64,000 nucleotides of DNA from Desulfarculus baarsii DSM 2075. GTDB taxonomy: Bacteria; Desulfobacterota; Desulfarculia; Desulfarculales; Desulfarculaceae. The stretch is taken from positions 2,693,501 through 2,757,500 of the forward strand of contig NC_014365.1 of the NCBI RefSeq assembly GCF_000143965.1, given 5' to 3'. The notes beneath the pieces are model-generated. The model was not told the origin of the DNA. It saw only the letters and a list, made by a program, of their open reading frames with translations, and searched no databases. Position 1 is the stretch's first letter. Every line of letters starts with the position of its first letter. This document shows, piece by piece, positions 53,386 through 62,385 of this stretch. A program made the position numbers and the translations under genes.

Positions 53386-54068
53386 GAACTCCTCCCCCTG
53401 TCCCGCGTCAAGCCAGCTTGCGCATATCACTTTTGGCGACGATCAACGTGCATCTCCGAAGCCGGCCCCGAAGCGACGCCGCACCACCGCGTTCGAAACG
53501 GATTCGAGAAAAAAAGCCATGACCGCCAAACCGCCGCCCCGCGCGAGGGCAAAACGGTCAGCTCCGCGAATATCAACGGAGCCGCGTTGCAATCCGCCGC
53601 CAACAACGCACGCCGAAAGGCCTCGCAATGCGCGCGCCGAAACAGCCCATCCCTGGCCTCCCTCGCGAACCAGCATTCCTCGCCCCGGCCGCGCGTCATC
53701 GGAGCGTCCGCTTCACGCCCCCAATGCTTCACGCCCTTTACTACTTTCGCCAAAGGACATCGCCATGGCCATCGCCGGAAACGCCGGGCCCACAGCATGA
53801 TTATATCCGTCTAACATATTTTGTCATGACGAATATATATCGCCGGCAACGTCGCTGCTTTGCACTGCGGAACTATTTTTTTGCCACGCGGAACAAAGCG
53901 GGGGCGCCGGGCGAGAAGGTGGCCACCCGGGCAATCGGCCATATTTAGCATAATCAATGAGATAGATGTGATAACAAGTGGTTGCGCCAAGGGCGGTGGC
54001 GACGGGCGCACTGAAAAACAAACGGCGCAAGGATGGTGTTTTTCACACACCAGAGCCCCGCGCCCCAC
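53386..54068. other. Non-coding stretch between the ABC pair and tRNA-Phe
   Basis: No convincing gene is seen. The interval is GC-rich up to about 53790 and then AT-rich with a GTCATGAC palindrome at 53823-53830 inside GTCATGACGAATATATAT, which could be the promoter or operator of the ABC pair. Short frames on both strands have arginine/proline-rich shadow composition. Confidence 0.5.
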
Positions 54069-54102
54069 AAAAAAAACGGCTCACGGAATACCGTAAGCCG
54101 TT
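54069..54102 (-). terminator. Terminator of tRNA-Phe
   Basis: On the minus strand AACGGCTTACGG, a TATT loop and CCGTGAGCCGTT are followed by a run of Ts. It starts 11 bases after the CCA end of the tRNA. Confidence 0.9.
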
Positions 54103-54113
54103 GATATGCTTGT

Positions 54114-54190
54114 TGGTGCCGAGGGACGGAGTTGAACCGCCGACACGGGGATTTTCAGTCCCCTGCTCTACCAACTGAGCTACCTCGGCA
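54114..54190 (-). tRNA. tRNA-Phe (GAA anticodon)
   Basis: The minus strand reads TGCCGAG at the acceptor, AGCTCAGTTGGTAGAGC for the D arm, GGGGACTGAAAATCCCC with anticodon GAA, GGCGGTTCAACTCCGTC for the T arm, and CTCGGCA with encoded CCA. The cloverleaf closes without mismatches in the acceptor stem. Confidence 0.97.
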
Positions 54191-54289
54191 TCGATCGCCG
54201 CCCATGGGCCGCGCCGACACCCGGAGTTTATACCCGGCCGCCCGATGATCGTCAAGAGCAAAAGGCGGCGGCAAAGCTGACTTTTGGTG

Positions 54290-54318
54290 TTGAGCTTGGC
54301 CGCCATCTTTGCTATACA
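54290..54318 (+). promoter_or_regulatory. Sigma-70-type promoter of comM
   Basis: TTGAGC (54290-54295) and TATACA (54313-54318) are separated by 17 bases, about 30 bases before the start codon. Confidence 0.55.
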
Positions 54319-54349
54319 ACAGTCTGGCTTGAAATCGCAAGGGGGATTC

Positions 54350-55876
54350 ATGCTGTCGCGGGTTGCATCGTTGGCCGTTTTGGGTGTGGGGGCCTATCTG
54401 GTTCAGGTCGAGGTTGACTTGGCCCAGGGCTTGCCGACGTTCACCACCGTGGGTTTGCCGGAAGGCGCGGTGCGGGAATCAAAAGAGCGCGTGCGGTCGG
54501 CCCTGGTCAACAGCGGTTTTTCCATGCCGGTCAACCGCATCACGGTCAACCTGGCGCCGGCCGACGTGCGCAAGGAAGGCGCGGCCTTTGACCTGCCCAT
54601 CGCCCTGGGCATTTTGGCCGCCTGCGGGGTGATCGCGCCGCAAGCCCTGGAGGGCGTGGCCGTGGTGGGCGAACTGGCCTTGGACGGTGCGGTGCGGCCG
54701 GTGCGCGGCTGCCTGCCCATGGCCGCGGCGCTGGCCAAGGCCGGGCTCGATTCATTCATCGTGCCCGAGGCCAACGGCCCCGAAGCGGCGATCGTGCAAG
54801 ACGTGCGGGTGCTTTCCGCCGGCACGCTGGCTCAGGTCGTCAGGCATTTACAGGCCGGAGAGGGCCTGCCCGTGGCCATGGCGGCGGTGGACGACGGGTT
54901 GCTGCAAGGTGGGGCCGACGGCGTGGACATGGCCGACGTGCGCGGTCAGGAACACGTCAAACGGGCGCTGACCATCGCTGCGGCCGGCGGCCACAACGTG
55001 CTGATGGTCGGCCCGCCGGGCAGCGGCAAGACCATGCTGGCCCGGCGTTTGCCGGGCATTCTGCCGCCGCTGTGTTTCGACGAGGCGTTGGAGGTGACGC
55101 AAGTGGCTTCGGTAGCGGGGCTTTTGCCATCGGGGCAAGCGCTGGTGGCCTCGCGCCCCTTTCGCGCGCCCCACCACACCATCAGCGATGCCGGCTTGAT
55201 CGGCGGCGGCAGCGTGCCGCGGCCCGGCGAGGTCAGCCTGGCTCACCACGGCGTGCTTTTTCTGGACGAACTGCCCGAGTTCAAAAAGAGCGTGTTGGAG
55301 GTGCTGCGCCAACCATTGGAGGATGGCCGGGTGACCATCACCCGCGCGGCGGCCACGGTGGATTTTCCGGCCCGGCTGATGCTGGTGGCGGCGATGAATC
55401 CCTGCCCCTGCGGCTATCACGGCGACAACAAGCGCCAGTGCCTGTGCACGCCGGTGCAGGTGCGCAACTATCTGGGCCGTGTTTCCGGGCCGTTGATGGA
55501 TCGCATCGACATTCAGGTGGAGGTGCCGGCAGTGCCGTTCAAGGAGCTTTCATCCGACTCGTGCGGGCCCGGTTCGGCCCAGGTGCGCCAGCAGGTGATC
55601 GCCGCCCGCCAGATTCAGGGCCAGCGTCTGTGCGGAGCGGCTCACTGCAATGCCCAGATGTCGGCGCGGCAGGTGCGCGGCCATTGCCGACTGTCGCCCG
55701 AGGGCTCGCGGCTGCTGGAGCGGGCCATGGAGCGCTTCAACCTTTCGGCGCGGGCGTTCACGCGCATATTGAAGATCGCCCGCACCATCGCCGACCTGGA
55801 AGCGGCCGTGGACATCGCCCCGCCGCACCTGGCCGAAGCCATCGGCTACCGCAGCCTGGACCGGGGCCTGGCCTGA
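54350..55876 (+). CDS. comM: YifB/ComM family AAA+ ATPase (magnesium-chelatase-like)
   Basis: This 508-residue protein matches ComM/YifB, a hexameric helicase-like ATPase that promotes branch migration during natural transformation and recombination. The N-terminal domain starts VASLAVLGVGAYLVQVEVDL and contains the family motif GLPEGAVRESKERVRSAL. The AAA+ domain has Walker A GPPGSGKTMLARRLPGI and Walker B GVLFLDELPEF. A cysteine-rich insert (PCPCGYHGDNKRQCLC) and C-terminal SARAFTRILKIARTIADLE are also typical. The ATG at 54350 follows GGGGG. It is a single-gene unit between tRNA-Phe and the AraC-type gene. Confidence 0.93.
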   Translation: MLSRVASLAVLGVGAYLVQVEVDLAQGLPTFTTVGLPEGAVRESKERVRSALVNSGFSMPVNRITVNLAPADVRKEGAAFDLPIALGILAACGVIAPQALEGVAVVGELALDGAVRPVRGCLPMAAALAKAGLDSFIVPEANGPEAAIVQDVRVLSAGTLAQVVRHLQAGEGLPVAMAAVDDGLLQGGADGVDMADVRGQEHVKRALTIAAAGGHNVLMVGPPGSGKTMLARRLPGILPPLCFDEALEVTQVASVAGLLPSGQALVASRPFRAPHHTISDAGLIGGGSVPRPGEVSLAHHGVLFLDELPEFKKSVLEVLRQPLEDGRVTITRAAATVDFPARLMLVAAMNPCPCGYHGDNKRQCLCTPVQVRNYLGRVSGPLMDRIDIQVEVPAVPFKELSSDSCGPGSAQVRQQVIAARQIQGQRLCGAAHCNAQMSARQVRGHCRLSPEGSRLLERAMERFNLSARAFTRILKIARTIADLEAAVDIAPPHLAEAIGYRSLDRGLA

Positions 55877-56005
55877 GTCCTGCGGCCGCCTTCGCGGCAA
55901 ACCCAAGGAACAGCCAACTCACCATTATTTTCGTCGCCGCGTGACGATCCCGCGTCGCGCCGCGAACGCCGCTAAGGTAGTATTGTTTTTTTAGTTGCGT
56001 CAAAA

Positions 56006-56026
56006 AAATATTTTAATAAAATATTT
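56006..56026. repeat. AT-rich perfect dyad upstream of the AraC-type gene
   Basis: AAATATTTT and AAAATATTT (nine exact pairs) flank AAT, within a very AT-rich stretch 120-170 bases before the regulator gene. It is a candidate operator. Otherwise 55877-56148 is non-coding. Confidence 0.4.
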
Positions 56027-56148
56027 ATTTAGAGTTATCAAAAAGAATCCGAATCTCCAGTGCCGGCCCAGCGTTGCGCGGCCCGCGAGGCGAGGATGAT
56101 GGCGAGTCGTAAATCGGGCAAAACAACACCGTTACACAGGTTAAGCCC

Positions 56149-57057
56149 ATGAATGCTTCGGCGGCCGATTTCGCGACCAGAAAACACGTCTTGACCAAGG
56201 GCTTCACCGTCGAGCAATTCGTCTTGAAGCCTGATTCGCCGCGTCGCGCGCACGTGGAGGTCGATCGGGACAGGTTCGGATTTTTTTTCTGCTTGGCGGG
56301 GGGCTGCCGCGTGGGGCTGAAAGGCGATCGGGAAAAAATTCAGATCAGGGCGGGCGGCTGCGGCGCCTACGCCGAACAAAAGGGCATGGACAATGTGGCC
56401 GAGTACGACGCCGGCGAGCCTTATTCGGTGTTGTCGATAGACGTCGCCCCGAGCGCCTTGGCCGACATTTTCGGGCTTGACGACGAAAGCCCGCCGCAAT
56501 TGCCGCGGACCCACGGCCATCCTCGGGGCGGCATGTTCACGATCCATTTCGCGCGGACCAGACGCAGCATTGCCAACGCCTTATCCGACATCATCAATCC
56601 GCCCATGGAAGGCCGTTTTCTGCCGATCTTCGCCGAATGCAAGGTCATCGAGGTGATCTCGCTGATGCTCAACGACATCCACGCCGGCAATCAGGGTTGC
56701 GGGCGTCCTTCCAGCCTGACCACGGCGGAAGTCGCCAGGCTTTATAATGTCCGCGATCTGCTCAACGCCAGCACGAGCGACCCGCCGCCCCTCATCCAAT
56801 TGGCCCACGACCACGGCTTTACGCACAACAAGCTCAACAAGGGATTCCGGGAGCTGTTTGGCTCCACGGTCTACGAATATGTCCGCGCCATTCGTTTGGA
56901 AAAGGCGCGAGAGATGTTGTTGTCCGGCGACCGCAACGTCACCGAGGCCTGCTATGGTGTCGGATACTCCAACATCAGTCATTTCGCCAAGATATACAGG
57001 CAACAATACGGCGAAAGCCCCAGCCGTTCGCGAAAACGGTATTTTATTGTCGATTGA
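56149..57057 (+). CDS. AraC-family regulator, YbtA/PchR-like
   Basis: This is a 302-residue regulator. The N-terminal 190 residues are a ligand-binding domain like that of YbtA/PchR proteins, which sense siderophores. The C-terminal 100 residues have the two AraC helix-turn-helix motifs: LIQLAHDHGFTHNKLNKGF and VTEACYGVGYSNISHFAKIY. YbtA-type proteins activate genes for siderophore receptors and transporters, which are both nearby (57342 and 51574). A dyad at 57234-57258 upstream of the receptor gene is a candidate binding site. The ATG at 56149 has only a weak ribosome site. Confidence 0.87.
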   Translation: MNASAADFATRKHVLTKGFTVEQFVLKPDSPRRAHVEVDRDRFGFFFCLAGGCRVGLKGDREKIQIRAGGCGAYAEQKGMDNVAEYDAGEPYSVLSIDVAPSALADIFGLDDESPPQLPRTHGHPRGGMFTIHFARTRRSIANALSDIINPPMEGRFLPIFAECKVIEVISLMLNDIHAGNQGCGRPSSLTTAEVARLYNVRDLLNASTSDPPPLIQLAHDHGFTHNKLNKGFRELFGSTVYEYVRAIRLEKAREMLLSGDRNVTEACYGVGYSNISHFAKIYRQQYGESPSRSRKRYFIVD

Positions 57058-57233
57058 CCCGCGCCGAACTTGGCGAGCGCCCGACTTAGCCAGCCCGGCG
57101 CGTTCGGCGCTCCTCGCGGCAGCCGCCTCCAGCGGCCCGGTTGCCCGTGGCGTTGTCCCGCCTCGTCATGAAGCGTCCAAAACTGATCATCAACCGTTAG
57201 CCGAACCGTTCATGCCCGCATACCATTTTTATC

Positions 57234-57258
57234 GCTCCAAATCATATTTGAATGGAGC
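57234..57258. promoter_or_regulatory. Nested dyad upstream of the FyuA-like gene, candidate AraC operator
   Basis: GCTCCA (57234-57239) and TGGAGC (57253-57258) flank an inner palindrome CAAAT-cat-ATTTG (57238-57250). It lies about 85 bases upstream of the receptor start. The rest of 57058-57341 shows no gene. Confidence 0.45.
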
Positions 57259-57341
57259 AAGAAAAAGGTTGCGGGCGCAACCATCACGCTCTGGGCGAAC
57301 CTCGAGCAAAAACTCACCAACGATGCGATGGATGGTCGGAA

Positions 57342-59459
57342 ATGAACGCGAAGCTGTCTTTTCTAATAAAGGTTGGCCTGATGGCCGTCACCTTGTGCGC
57401 CACGGGCCACGGACCGGCGCGGGCGGCGCAGGACGTCACGAGCCTGCAAGCCATATCGGTCACCGCGCAAAAGCTGGAGCAAAACGAGCAGGATGTGCCG
57501 GTGCCCATGTCGGTGATCACCGAAGCCGAGATCGCCGATTTGAATATCAGAAGTTTTTCCGACCTGTCCTACACCATGCCAAACCTCCAGTTTCTGAGCT
57601 CGGGCAGGCCGGGCGGCGGCTATTTCAATTTCAGGGGCCTGGGCATGTTCGGCATGAGCGTGATCAGCGAGAGGAGCCCGGTGGTGATCTATTATGATGG
57701 CATTGCCTGGGATGGTCGTTTCGCGCTCGGCGCCGATTTCGGCAACGTCGAGCGCATCGAGTTCCTGCGCGGCCCGCAAGGGGTCATCTACGGCAAAAAC
57801 GCCATGGGCGGCGTGCTCAACGTGATCACCAGGGATGTGGGCAACGAGGTGGCCGGCGAGGTCAGCGCCTACCTGGAGGAGCGCAATGCCTACAAGGCGG
57901 GTTTCTGGGTCCAGGGTCCGGTTGTCGACGACAAGCTGGCCTTGTACGCCTCGGGGTCGTTCGACGCCACCGACGGATGGATCACCGACCACACGCCCGG
58001 CGGTGAAGAGCACTGGGACGGCCAGAAAAACCAGCACGTCTTCCTCAAAGGCGTGGCCACCCCCTGCGACGCCTTCAAGGCCACGGTGCAATACAGTTTT
58101 GACAACACCCACGCCCACAACGCCCCGTTCATCGTGGGCCGAGACATCACCCACGACGTGACCACCGGTTTCCACGACCCGTATTTCAAAACCGACTCCC
58201 ACAACGCGGCGCTGAAGATGGATCTGGCCATGTCGCCTTTCGACCTGACCGCCATCAGCACCCTACGCGACACCCACACCAAATCACATCAATACTTCGG
58301 GCTGCCCACTTCGGCTGGTTTTGACGATATCCAGGAGCGGGTCTTCACCCAGGAAATCCGCCTGGCCTCGGCGAAGCGGGACAGTCGGCCGGACGCCTTT
58401 TCCTGGTTGGTGGGAGGCTTTTTCTCGGTGGAAAACCTCAAGCGCGACACCACGGGCTATTACTACGACCTCAGCGCATATGGCTACGGCATGGTCAATT
58501 ACGACTATCCCACCAACTTTGACACCAACACCTACGCCCTGTTCGGCGAAATCACCGTGCCGCTTTTCTTCAAGGGCCTTTCCATGGCCCTTGGCGTGCG
58601 CTACGAAAACGTGAACACGACCATGGATCACCGCTACGAAGAGACCTCCCGCGAAACCGGGGCGTATTACGCCGACCCCATCGCCTACACCGTGGACGAC
58701 GCCTGGGACAACCTGCTGGGCAAGATCGCCATGCAGTACCAACTTTCCGAAGACGTCATGCTCTACGGCTCCATCGCCCAGGGCTACACCCCCGGCGGAT
58801 TCAACTATCTGGAAAACGACAAAAACTACGCCGCCTTCGACGAGCAAAAATCCATCGATTATGAATTGGGCTTCAAGTCGATGCTCTTTTCCCGTCGCTT
58901 GATGCTAAACCCCAACATTTTCTATTCGGAATACAAAGACCTCCAGGTGTCCCAGGAAGTCGAAAGCATGCATTTCATCGTGACCAACGCCGGCAAGGCT
59001 CACGCCCTTGGCTTGGAGCTGGACTACAACTGGCTGGTCTTCAAGGGGCTCAACGTCCACGGCGGCGTGGGCGTCATCCAGGCCGTATATGATGAATTCA
59101 AGGAAAACGTCGGCGCCGACGTCGTCGATTACAGTGACAAAAACATGCCCAACACCCCCGAGTTCACCGCCAACATCGCCATCAGCTACCGCCACCAATG
59201 CGGTTTCGTGGGCACGGCCGATTTCCGCCAGATCGGCGCGACCTATCTGAGCAAGGACAACAGCGATCACTTCAAACGCGACAGCTTCAGCCTGCTCGGC
59301 GGCAAGATCGGCTGGGAGTTCGCGTCCGGGCTCAGCGCCTATGCATACGTCCGCAACCTGTTGAATGAAGATTACTTCACCGAAGCCAGCGAGGAATACA
59401 ACATCTTCATGGTCGGCGAGCCGCGGACCTTCGGCGTTCAACTCAGCTACGGATTCTAG
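57342..59459 (+). CDS. TonB-dependent siderophore receptor, FyuA-like
   Basis: This is a 705-residue precursor with a signal peptide (LSFLIKVGLMAVTLCATG, ending ARA). The TonB box region and plug (ISVTAQKLEQNEQDVPVPMS, RIEFLRGPQGVIYGKNAMGG, VLNVITRDVGNEVAGE) are followed by a 22-strand barrel ending GVQLSYGF. Segments such as YGSIAQGYTPGGFNYLENDK and ALGLELDYNWLVFKGLNVHG match the FyuA (yersiniabactin/pesticin) branch of receptors as I recall it. The ATG at 57342 opens the signal peptide; 30 earlier codons are not supported. It follows the AraC-type gene with a gap of 284 bases. Confidence 0.9.
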   Translation: MNAKLSFLIKVGLMAVTLCATGHGPARAAQDVTSLQAISVTAQKLEQNEQDVPVPMSVITEAEIADLNIRSFSDLSYTMPNLQFLSSGRPGGGYFNFRGLGMFGMSVISERSPVVIYYDGIAWDGRFALGADFGNVERIEFLRGPQGVIYGKNAMGGVLNVITRDVGNEVAGEVSAYLEERNAYKAGFWVQGPVVDDKLALYASGSFDATDGWITDHTPGGEEHWDGQKNQHVFLKGVATPCDAFKATVQYSFDNTHAHNAPFIVGRDITHDVTTGFHDPYFKTDSHNAALKMDLAMSPFDLTAISTLRDTHTKSHQYFGLPTSAGFDDIQERVFTQEIRLASAKRDSRPDAFSWLVGGFFSVENLKRDTTGYYYDLSAYGYGMVNYDYPTNFDTNTYALFGEITVPLFFKGLSMALGVRYENVNTTMDHRYEETSRETGAYYADPIAYTVDDAWDNLLGKIAMQYQLSEDVMLYGSIAQGYTPGGFNYLENDKNYAAFDEQKSIDYELGFKSMLFSRRLMLNPNIFYSEYKDLQVSQEVESMHFIVTNAGKAHALGLELDYNWLVFKGLNVHGGVGVIQAVYDEFKENVGADVVDYSDKNMPNTPEFTANIAISYRHQCGFVGTADFRQIGATYLSKDNSDHFKRDSFSLLGGKIGWEFASGLSAYAYVRNLLNEDYFTEASEEYNIFMVGEPRTFGVQLSYGF

Positions 59460-59517
59460 GCGGGCTTTTCGCCGCGCTTGCGGGCTGAGATCGTACATGC
59501 AACCCTGGGAGGCAACG

Positions 59518-60108
59518 ATGGACGAGCTGTTTTTCAGAATCGCGCTTGGCGTTTTGTTGGTGGCCTACACCATGATCCGGCTGCCGCACGCCCGGACCTA
59601 CAAAGGCGTCAAAAAAATCAAAACCGAAGGTCAAAAACGGGAGCGGTTGCTGGTGGGGCTGGCCACCGTCGGAACGTTCATCTTGCCGCTGGTCTGGGTT
59701 TTCACGGGTTGGTTCGCCGCCCTTGACATTGGCCTCGGCGATGAAATCAGAATTTTCGGCATTTTGCTCGCCGTGCTCAGCCTGGTCTTTTTCCACTGGG
59801 TGCACAAAATTCTGGGCCAAAACTGGTCACCGGTCCTGGAGATCGGCGAAGGGCACACGATTATCACGCAAGGCCCTTACAAGTTAATCCGCCATCCCAT
59901 GTACACCCAGGTTTGGCTATGGGTCATCGCCCAATTTCTTATCGCCTCGAACTGGGTCATCGGCCTGACCGGCGTTATTGCCTGGTCGATTCTCTATTTC
60001 GTGCGGGCGCCCAGGGAAGAAGCCATGCTGATCGATGAATTTGGCGATCAGTATCGCGATTACATCAAACAAACCGGGCGGGTGCTTCCCAAGATCCGCC
60101 GACGCTGA
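59518..60108 (+). CDS. Isoprenylcysteine carboxyl methyltransferase (ICMT/PEMT) family membrane protein
   Basis: This 196-residue protein has about five membrane segments. The C-terminal SAM-binding pattern of the family is present: ITQGPYKLIRHPMYTQ and REEAMLIDEFGDQYRDYI. The ATG at 59518 follows GGGAGG; an upstream ATG 21 bases earlier lacks a site. It is 58 bases after the receptor gene and may be co-transcribed. Bacterial members are mostly uncharacterised methyltransferases of small or lipid substrates; any link to the siderophore is speculative. Confidence 0.82.
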   Translation: MDELFFRIALGVLLVAYTMIRLPHARTYKGVKKIKTEGQKRERLLVGLATVGTFILPLVWVFTGWFAALDIGLGDEIRIFGILLAVLSLVFFHWVHKILGQNWSPVLEIGEGHTIITQGPYKLIRHPMYTQVWLWVIAQFLIASNWVIGLTGVIAWSILYFVRAPREEAMLIDEFGDQYRDYIKQTGRVLPKIRRR

Positions 60109-60129
60109 AAGAGCGGCTTTCGGCGCGGC

Positions 60130-61026
60130 TCAGGCGGCCGCGCCCAGCCACTCGGCGACGACTTTGGCGGCGGCGACGATGACGTCGTTGCGCGGCGCGG
60201 CGTCCTTTTGGCGGCGGGCGGTGTAGATGGCCAACAGCACCGGCGGCGCGCCGGCGGCGGGCCACAAGACGGCCACGTCGTTGGCCACGCCGTAAGCGCC
60301 CGTGCCGGTCTTGTCGCCGACGACCCAGCCGGCGGGAACGCCGGCCCGGATACGCGCCGCGCCGGTGACGCAGCCGCGTAGCCAGGCGCACAACAGCGCG
60401 CGGCCTTCGGCCGGCAAGGCCCGGCCCAGGGCCAGGCGCTGGAGGCTGCGACCCATGGCCGCCGGGGTGGTGGTGTCACGGGGGTCGCCGGGGATGGCCG
60501 TGTTGAGTTCGGGCTCGCGGCGATCGAGGCGAAAGTGATTGTCGCCGATAGTCCGGGCAAAGGTGGTCAGCGCCGCCGGCCCGTCCAACTGGTCCAGCAG
60601 CAGGTTGGCGGCGGTGTTGTCGCTGTGCCGCACGGCCGCGGCGCACAGCGCGGCGACGGTCATGCCGCCCGCGGCGTGCTTTTGGGTGATCGGCGAATAA
60701 CTCACCAACGCCTCCGGGCCATAGGCCACCCGCCGCTCCAACAGGCCCGGCGTCTGGGCGCTTTGGGCCAATATCGCCCCGGCCAAGACGAGCTTGAACG
60801 TGCTGCACATGGCGAAGCGCTCGTCGGAGCGGTGAGCCAGCGTCCGGCCGTCGGCCGTGTTCAGAGCGAACAGGCCCAGGCGGCCATCCAGGCTCGTTTC
60901 GATCGCCGCCAGCCGGGTCGCGGCCGCGGCGGCGTCCAGGCCGGCGGCCCGCGCCGCGCCGGCCGGCAAAAAAACCAGCGAGCCCAGCGTCAGCAAAAAC
61001 GCCCTGCGGTCAAAAACAGCGCCCAT
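60130..61026 (-). CDS. Class A beta-lactamase, CTX-M/L2-like, with Tat signal
   Basis: This is a 298-residue serine beta-lactamase. All active-site motifs are intact: Ser75 and Lys78 in MCSTFK, SDN at 135-137, Glu171 in EPELN (Glu166 in standard numbering), and KTG at 239-241. FRLDRREPELNTAIPGDPRD and TFARTIGDNHF are close to CTX-M and L2 enzymes. The signal peptide contains DRRAFLLTLG, a twin-arginine motif, so the enzyme is probably exported folded. Cys precedes the nucleophile, but there is no Cys at the KPC-type partner position (KTGTGAYG). It would hydrolyse penicillins and perhaps cephalosporins. No AmpR-type regulator is adjacent, and no mobile element is seen. Confidence 0.93.
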   Translation of the reverse strand: MGAVFDRRAFLLTLGSLVFLPAGAARAAGLDAAAAATRLAAIETSLDGRLGLFALNTADGRTLAHRSDERFAMCSTFKLVLAGAILAQSAQTPGLLERRVAYGPEALVSYSPITQKHAAGGMTVAALCAAAVRHSDNTAANLLLDQLDGPAALTTFARTIGDNHFRLDRREPELNTAIPGDPRDTTTPAAMGRSLQRLALGRALPAEGRALLCAWLRGCVTGAARIRAGVPAGWVVGDKTGTGAYGVANDVAVLWPAAGAPPVLLAIYTARRQKDAAPRNDVIVAAAKVVAEWLGAAA

Positions 61027-61231
61027 GACTAACCTCCCGCCCCGCGCCAGGGCCCGCGGCCGATGATCTGGTTTGGTCTTGCAACGCCCGGCCGGCGGGC
61101 CGGGCCGCGACTTTGGTCTTATGCCTTGACGGCCCGCGCTTCAAGCCTTTTTGCCGCGCCTTGGCGTGGGCAAACAGTTGACAAGCGCCTGAAACGGTGT
61201 TTTGCTGGCTGGCCAAACAAGGAGGGCGTCG

Positions 61232-62113
61232 ATGGAGGTCAGTGGAAAAATCGTCGGCAGCGAGTTGGCTCCGCTGCGCCATGAGCTTTCGTGGCGGCGG
61301 ATGATGAACTACGCCGCGGCGGTGGAAGACTTCAACCCCTTGTATTTCGACGACGAACGCCCGGACGGCGTCATCGCCCCGCCCATGCTGGCCGTGGCCC
61401 TGACCTGGCCGATCATGGAGCGCATAAGCCACCATCTGGCCGGCGTGGACATCGATCCGGCCGTGGTCCAGACCCAGGTGCATCACACCGAACATCTGCG
61501 CTTTTATCGGCCCATGCGCGACGGCGACCAGATCGTCATCACCGGCCGGGTGGCGGCGGTCTTGCCCCACCGGGCCGGGGCCAGGCTGGTGCTGCGCCTG
61601 GAGGCCAGGGGCCATGACGGCGAACTGGTCTTTGTCGAACACATCGGCGGGCTGCTGCGCGGCGTCGGCTGCCAGGACGGCCCGGCCGGCCAGGACGACC
61701 TGCCCCAGACACCGGCCGCGCCCGAGGCCGGAGCCCAACCCCTGTGGCGCGCCGAGATCGCCATCGACGCCCTGCGGGCCCACGTCTACGACGGCTGCAC
61801 GGGCATTCACTTTCCCATCCACACATCGCCACGTTTCGCCCGCCTGGTGGGCCTGCCCGGCGTAATCCTTCAGGGCACGGCCACCCTGGCCTACGCCGCC
61901 CGCGAACTGATCAACCGCCAGGCCGCCGGCCAGGCCCAGCGCCTGGAGTCGCTGTCGTGCCGTTTCGTGGGCATGACCAGGCCGGGCCGGGCCATCACCG
62001 CGCGGCTGTTGGCCCGGCGCGCCGACGCGGCCGGCGACGATCTGTTCTTTGACGTGCTCGACGCCGACGGCCAGACGATCATCCGCGACGGCCACGCTCG
62101 CCTGCGGCCCTGA
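61232..62113 (+). CDS. MaoC-like double-hotdog protein
   Basis: This 293-residue protein has two hotdog folds in tandem. The N-terminal half contains VEDFNPLYFDD, and the C-terminal half contains GIHFPIHTSPRFARLVGLPG, where hydratase-type Asp/Asn-Pro and His residues would be expected. Family members are R-specific enoyl-CoA or mesaconyl-type hydratases. The exact hydratase motif is imperfect in both halves, so activity is uncertain. The ATG at 61232 follows AAGGAGG. It is divergent from the beta-lactamase gene and stands alone. Confidence 0.75.
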   Translation: MEVSGKIVGSELAPLRHELSWRRMMNYAAAVEDFNPLYFDDERPDGVIAPPMLAVALTWPIMERISHHLAGVDIDPAVVQTQVHHTEHLRFYRPMRDGDQIVITGRVAAVLPHRAGARLVLRLEARGHDGELVFVEHIGGLLRGVGCQDGPAGQDDLPQTPAAPEAGAQPLWRAEIAIDALRAHVYDGCTGIHFPIHTSPRFARLVGLPGVILQGTATLAYAARELINRQAAGQAQRLESLSCRFVGMTRPGRAITARLLARRADAAGDDLFFDVLDADGQTIIRDGHARLRP

Positions 62114-62173
62114 CGCCGTTTTCCGCGTGGCCGCCGACACGCAATCTTCATCGTCTAGGTTCGTCTTTTCGGC

Positions 62174-62204
62174 TTGACTTTGACAAAATTCGCCACCCTA
62201 TAAT
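62174..62204 (+). promoter_or_regulatory. Promoter of the RiPP precursor
   Basis: TTGACT (62174-62179) and a perfect TATAAT (62199-62204) are 19 bases apart, about 180 bases before the precursor start. The 62114-62385 interval is markedly AT-rich and has no other gene. Confidence 0.5.
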
Positions 62205-62352
62205 TGATGGTATCCAAGGCCCGTTCCGCGCGCAAAATGCACCAACCAGCTAATCAGTTGCGCTGCTTTATTTCGCATTAATTTAGTGTTGCTAACAGGC
62301 GCAATATCCTGGCCGCTAACGATAAACGCCAATGCCATGAACGCGGCCTGGC

Positions 62353-62371
62353 TATGATAACCAATATCATA
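62353..62371. promoter_or_regulatory. Dyad next to the precursor's ribosome site
   Basis: TATGATA (62353-62359) and TATCATA (62365-62371) flank ACCAA immediately before the AAGGAG at 62374-62379. It could be an operator or an RNA hairpin affecting translation. Confidence 0.4.
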
Positions 62372-62385
62372 ACAAGGAGAGTCCA

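Noticed and set aside
53427..53798. Short frames on both strands between the ABC pair and tRNA-Phe
   Set aside because: Arg/Pro/Ala-rich without ribosome sites or families; the alternatives in several frames are equally weak.
54114..54190. Prophage or integrative element at tRNA-Phe
   Set aside because: No integrase, no duplicated tRNA 3' end and no phage genes were found on either side.
54350..55876. Magnesium or cobalt chelatase AAA+ partner for the CobN-like protein
   Set aside because: The protein has the full ComM/YifB architecture with the GLPEGAVRESKERV N-terminal domain and is distant from the CobN-like operon.
60130..61026. KPC-type carbapenemase
   Set aside because: Cys is present before the nucleophile, but the partner Cys after KTG that forms the carbapenemase disulfide is absent.
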